Assembly: GCA_037445815.1 (NCBI GenBank)
Contig: JBBIJV010000162.1
Location: forward strand, 1-8,442
DNA: 8,442 bases
Source: FEN-1219 sp037445815
GTDB taxonomy: Bacteria > Pseudomonadota > Gammaproteobacteria > Steroidobacterales > Rariloculaceae
Direction: 5' to 3'
Shown one piece after another: positions 6,394-8,442 of this stretch; position 1 is the stretch's first letter, and every line of letters begins with the position of its first letter. The notes under the pieces are model-generated. The model did no database searches. It had not been told where the DNA came from and saw nothing but the letters and a program-made list of their open reading frames with translations. The translations under genes were made by a program, and so were the position numbers.

Positions 6394-6783
6394 ATGAAAT
6401 ACGTTTGTCTCGGCTATATCGACAAGACTCGCTTCGACGCCCTGCCCGAGCGCGAGCGCCACGCGCTGATGGACGAGTGCTTCGCCTACGACGACGAGCT
6501 GCGCCGCGCAGGCCACTTCGCCGGCGGCGAGGCGCTGCAAGACGCGCGCAACGCCGCGACGCTGCGCTTTCGCGACGGCGCGGTGTCGGTGACCGACGGC
6601 CCGTTCACGGAAACGAAGGAGCAGCTCGGCGGCATCCTGTTTCTCGAAGCGCGCGACTTGAACGAGGCGATCCAGCTCATGTCGCGTCACCCCGGCGTGC
6701 GCGTTGGGCCGTTCGACATTCGGCCGGCCGAAGACTTGAGCCACATGATCCGCGCGAGCGAGGAACGGAGGCGCAAAGCGTGA
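6394..6783 (+). CDS. DGPF/YCII-domain protein, second gene of the plus-strand operon
   Basis: This is a third DGPF/YCII protein of the locus, 129 residues, single-domain. It begins MKYVCLGYIDK, has the GGEAL turn (44-48), TDGPFTETKEQLGGILFL with DGPF at 68-71, then ARDLNEAIQLMSRHPGV and a VGPFDIRP close (105-111), followed by a basic tail rich in E and R. ATG 6394 has the purine-rich GAGGGGG (6382-6388) 5 nt upstream, part of which overlaps the stop of the preceding fusion gene, suggesting coupled translation; an ATG at 6376 in the same frame overlaps that gene and is less likely. It resembles the minus-strand DGPF protein (both start MKY and have E-T-K-E-Q-L after DGPF) more than the fusion's DGPF half (E-T-K-E-V-L). 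Activity is unknown; the shared candidate ECF42 promoter suggests it belongs to the sigma factor's regulon. Confidence 0.9.
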   Translation: MKYVCLGYIDKTRFDALPERERHALMDECFAYDDELRRAGHFAGGEALQDARNAATLRFRDGAVSVTDGPFTETKEQLGGILFLEARDLNEAIQLMSRHPGVRVGPFDIRPAEDLSHMIRASEERRRKA

Positions 6784-6790
6784 TGCGGTT

Positions 6791-6847
6791 CGGGCCGCGG
6801 CCGGTGCTCGACTGCGCCGTGCCCGGCGGTGCAGCGGCCGCGGCCCG
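6791..6847 (+). terminator. Large GC stem-loop downstream of the DGPF operon; possible terminator or mRNA 3' stabiliser
   Basis: CGGGCCGCGGCCG (6791-6803) and CGGCCGCGGCCCG (6835-6847) are a perfect 13 bp inverted repeat. Inside it a second stem forms from CTGC-GCCG (6812-6819) and CGGC (6824-6827) plus GCAG (6831-6834), closing a TGCC loop. It starts 7 bp after the DGPF stop. No T-tract follows on either strand, so classical intrinsic termination is not supported; a Rho-dependent pause site or RNase barrier is equally possible. Confidence 0.45.
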
Positions 6848-6913
6848 CGTCGGGCGTCGGCGGAGCGAATCTGCGCTTAGCATTTACGGGACGCACTGCG
6901 GCAAGGATACGCG

Positions 6914-7166
6914 ATGGAACGCGAATACCGACCCGTCATCGATTTCTGGTTCCGCGAGCGCGGAGCACCGCGAGCTTCAGGCGCACAGCGTCGAACGGTT
7001 CACGGCGCTGCGCGACGAGATGGAGGCCGTGCTCGGCTTCGCCGTCGGGCACCGCGACATCGTCGCGCGCTTCGGGCGATTCCCGCATCGCAACGCGATT
7101 CTCGGACGAGCGTCGACGGCCGAGGAAGCCGCGTTCCTCGCCTCGGGCGAGAACACGCTTTCGTGA
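6914..7166 (+). pseudogene. DUF924 family protein, internally deleted and frameshifted
   Basis: An intact gene head and tail of a DUF924 (COG3803-type) protein are present without the middle. The head starts at ATG 6914 with AAGGA 6 nt upstream and reads MEREYRPVIDFWFRERG, matching the family's opening V-x-D-F-W-F-x-E. Within about 60 bp the similarity jumps to another frame, which reads ELQAHSVERF (from about 6973) and then HRDIVARFGRFPHRNAILGR and STAEEAAFL, the family's C-terminal signature, ending at TGA 7164-7166. The DQFPRN-containing centre, roughly 100 residues (about 300 bp), is missing. Translation from ATG 6914 would leave the frame of the tail, so no functional protein is expected. 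An open frame from 6783 reaches the tail but encodes unrelated residues first. The family's function is not established. Confidence 0.75.
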
Positions 7167-7187
7167 TGCGAGTGCCCGCCGGCGCGC

Positions 7188-7497
7188 CTACCGTGCCGCC
7201 GGCCGCGGCAGCGCGTACGCCAATGAGCTCGCCGGTATAGTCGCTCGCGCCGACGGCGATCACGAGAAACTGCCGGCCGTTACTCATGTACGTCATCGGC
7301 GAGCCGCTCTGCGGCGCCGGTAGTTGTAGCCCCGCGAGCTCGCGTCCCGTTCGCTTGTCGTAGGCGCGCAGCATGGAGCCGCGCTCGCCGCCCCCGGCGT
7401 CGGGCCGTAGCCGGGCTCGGCCGCGATCAGCAGCGTCTTCGTCGCGAGCGTGCCGGGCGGCTGAGCCACCCTGCCCGTCTTGCCGCCGGGCCAGTTA
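7188..7497 (-). pseudogene. C-terminal remnant of a PQQ-dependent (quinoprotein) dehydrogenase
   Basis: Read on the minus strand, the region gives GTLATKTLLIAAEPGYGPTPG, then in another frame GSMLRAYDKRTGRELAGLQL, GSPMTYMSNGRQFLVIAVG and YTGELI, and in a third step LAYALPRPAAR followed by TAG (7190-7188). These are the last blades and tail of PQQ-binding quinoprotein dehydrogenases of the membrane glucose/alcohol dehydrogenase kind. Two single-base shifts separate the pieces. One lies at the C5 run 7391-7395, where one more base would restore TPGGGERGSM. The other lies near 7219-7221, where one base fewer gives GELIAYALP. Only about 100 of an expected several hundred residues remain. The upstream part is replaced by a different gene fragment. 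Assembly errors at the runs could explain the shifts, but not the truncation. Confidence 0.7.
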
Positions 7498-7735
7498 CAA
7501 AAGAGCCGGGCACGTTCTGCATCAAATCGGAGACGAGCACTAGCCGGCGGCTCGGCACGTCGTCGAGCTTCCGATCGTCGAACGTGCGCAGCGCCACGGC
7601 CTGGATCGCCACGAAGATCGGACTCGTCGCGGCCTCTGGCGTGTCGAGCAGCCTCTCGATCTCGGCGTTCAGCGTGCTGGCGAAATCGCGCTCCCAGCGT
7701 TGCCGCGCGAGCCTCCGGCGCACTCGCGGACCGGC
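7498..7735 (-). pseudogene. C-terminal remnant of an unidentified protein (SPIFVAIQ...RRLVLVSDLMQ)
   Basis: This minus-strand frame has protein-like composition and no internal stop: RQRWERDFASTLNAEIERLL, TSPIFVAIQAVALRTF and SRRLVLVSDLMQNVPGSF. It resembles the middle-to-late part of a group of hypothetical proteobacterial proteins with a von Willebrand-like Asp-containing VSDLLQ strand, but I cannot name the family with confidence. An in-frame TGA (7738-7736) precedes it and no ribosome-binding site is visible. At about 7497-7505 the similarity stops and PQQ dehydrogenase sequence begins in a different frame. It is therefore read as a fragment left by rearrangement, not a gene. Confidence 0.45.
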
Positions 7736-7758
7736 TCATGGTTTCGTGCCGGCTCATG
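7731..7758. repeat. 10 bp direct repeat CCGGCTCATG
   Basis: CCGGCTCATG occurs at 7731-7740 and again at 7749-7758, 18 bp apart. It sits at the upstream edge of the unidentified remnant, next to the IS91 element. It may be a small replication-slippage or rearrangement scar, or chance. Confidence 0.4.
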
Positions 7759-7802
7759 AAGTTGGGCGATGCACAAGCCGCGGCCGGCACCCGCACGCCT
7801 AT

Positions 7803-7830
7803 ATATACCGGTCTTCATATACCGGTCTTC
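7803..7830. repeat. 14 bp perfect tandem duplication ATATACCGGTCTTC x2
   Basis: The unit occupies 7803-7816 and 7817-7830 with no mismatch, and the A at 7831 begins a third copy that is not continued. With the preceding TAT it is the most AT-rich spot in the window. Each unit contains the palindrome ACCGGT. It lies 109 bp before the IS91 transposase start, plausibly near the element's terIS end. Confidence 0.85.
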
Positions 7831-7938
7831 AGCGAGGGGACGTGAATCCATTCGATTCGCCGAGATTGGTGACGAGGCCGCCCGGGCCTGCGTGGGTAGG
7901 TTCTTCGCTTCCGCCCTCCAGCGCAAGGACGCGAAGCC
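7831..7938 (+). other. Upstream flank of the IS91 transposase, probably including the terIS end
   Basis: No gene could be supported here; the frames open through it lack recognisable motifs. IS91 elements have no terminal inverted repeats, so the left boundary cannot be read directly. AAGGA at 7925-7929 is the probable ribosome-binding site of the transposase. An in-frame TAG at 7897-7899 with no start codon before ATG 7939 fixes that start. Confidence 0.4.
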
Positions 7939-8442
7939 ATGGCCGGCGAGCGGGCACGCCCGCGTGCGCCACCGTTCATCGATCCGCCGGGGTATTTCCG
8001 GTATCGGCCCGAGGCGACGTTGCTCTACGCGCTCGTCGAGCGGCACTATCCCGAGCTCGTTGCCGCACGCGAAGCCGCTGGCCGGCCGCTGCCGAAGCAC
8101 GTGCGGGAGGAGTTCGAGGCGTATCTGAAGTGCGGCCGGCTCGAGCACGGATTCTTACGCGTGCGCTGCGAGGAGTGTCACGCCGAGAAGCTCGTTGCGT
8201 TCAGCTGCAAGAGACGGGGCTTTTGCCCCTCCTGCGGTGCGCGGCGGATGACGGACAGCGCCGCGCTTCTCGCGGACGACGTGCTGCCGGCGCAGCCGAT
8301 CCGGCAATGGGTTCTGTCGTTGCCGTTCGCACTGCGGTTCCTGCTCGCCACTGATCCTGCCGCACTGACGCGGGTGCTCGGCATCGCGTACCGCACGATC
8401 TCGGCCTACGTTCTGGAGAAGGCCGGGCTGACTCGCGCGAGC
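7939..8442 (+). CDS. IS91-family transposase, N-terminal part, truncated by window edge
   Basis: The first 168 codons of a Y2 (HUH) rolling-circle-type transposase are open to the right edge. The N-terminal zinc-binding domain is clear: C65, then C77-x2-C80 (VRCEECHAEK), C90 (AFSCKRRGFC) and C96-x2-C99 (CPSCGARR), the Tnp zinc-ribbon of IS91 elements. It continues with the strongly conserved MTDSAALLADDVLP, PIRQWVLSLPFALRFLLA (119-137) and LGIAYRTISAYVLEKAGL. The catalytic HUH and double-tyrosine motifs would lie beyond the window. ATG 7939 has AAGGA 9 nt upstream and an in-frame stop 42 nt before it. These proteins move DNA by single-strand transfer from oriIS to terIS, and termination failure can carry along neighbouring DNA, which fits the broken genes to its left. 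Whether the copy is full-length is unknown. Confidence 0.88.
   Translation, partial: MAGERARPRAPPFIDPPGYFRYRPEATLLYALVERHYPELVAAREAAGRPLPKHVREEFEAYLKCGRLEHGFLRVRCEECHAEKLVAFSCKRRGFCPSCGARRMTDSAALLADDVLPAQPIRQWVLSLPFALRFLLATDPAALTRVLGIAYRTISAYVLEKAGLTRAS
7939..8442 (+). mobile_element. IS91-like insertion element, left part
   Basis: The element is defined here by its transposase gene only; its left boundary lies somewhere upstream of 7939 (probably between about 7800 and 7938) and its right end is outside the window. The adjoining stretch of three truncated genes is typical of DNA reshaped around a mobile element. Confidence 0.7.

Noticed and set aside
6783..7166. ATG overlapping the DGPF stop (TGATG) as the start of a third operon gene
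   Set aside because: The frame reaches the DUF924 tail but its first ~60 codons cover the stem-loop and unrelated sequence; the DUF924 head has its own start in another frame.
7769..8128. Plus-strand open frame upstream of and overlapping the IS91 transposase
   Set aside because: No motif or ribosome-binding site, and it overlaps the clear transposase frame; possibly IS end sequence.
1..8442. tRNA, rRNA, CRISPR array or riboswitch
   Set aside because: No cloverleaf, rRNA-like block, regularly spaced repeat or recognisable riboswitch core was seen on either strand by eye.

Overview
The window is strongly GC-rich, with GC-biased third positions in the genes. Its gene content (CysJI sulfite reductase, an ECF42-type sigma factor with DGPF proteins, an IS91-type transposase) points to a proteobacterium. 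A soil or environmental gamma- or betaproteobacterium is my best guess, but the sequence alone does not fix the taxon.

Layout. (1) Positions 2-3578, plus strand: the 3' two thirds of cysJ (its FMN domain lies off the left edge), then a complete cysI overlapping it by one base, then after a 65 bp gap a 5-formyltetrahydrofolate cyclo-ligase. This part is ordinary housekeeping: reduction of sulfite to sulfide, and folate salvage. (2) Positions 3708-6783: a regulatory module built around an ECF42-type sigma factor. The sigma gene and one DGPF/YCII protein lie on the minus strand. Across a 284 bp intergenic region two more DGPF genes lie on the plus strand, and the first of these is fused to a DUF1428 (YbaA-like) domain. 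The intergenic region holds TGTCGA-N17-CGAC in front of the plus-strand pair, which matches the promoter signature I recall for ECF42 sigma factors. I infer that the sigma factor drives the divergent DGPF operon. (3) Positions 6784-6913: no gene, but a 13 bp perfect inverted repeat that could end the DGPF operon. (4) Positions 6914-7800: a gene graveyard. It holds a DUF924 gene with its middle deleted, the C-terminal end of a PQQ (quinoprotein) dehydrogenase carrying two apparent frameshifts, and the C-terminal end of an unnamed protein, joined end to end. (5) Positions 7801-8442: a 14 bp tandem duplication, then the intact start of an IS91-family transposase that runs off the right edge.

The most interesting part is the divergent ECF42 locus with its DGPF-DUF1428 fusion and candidate cognate promoter. 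ECF42/DGPF linkage is a known association whose signal and biochemical output are, to my knowledge, unresolved, so a fusion that ties a second ferredoxin-like domain family to it is a useful clue. All family assignments come from reading the protein sequences; no database search was possible.
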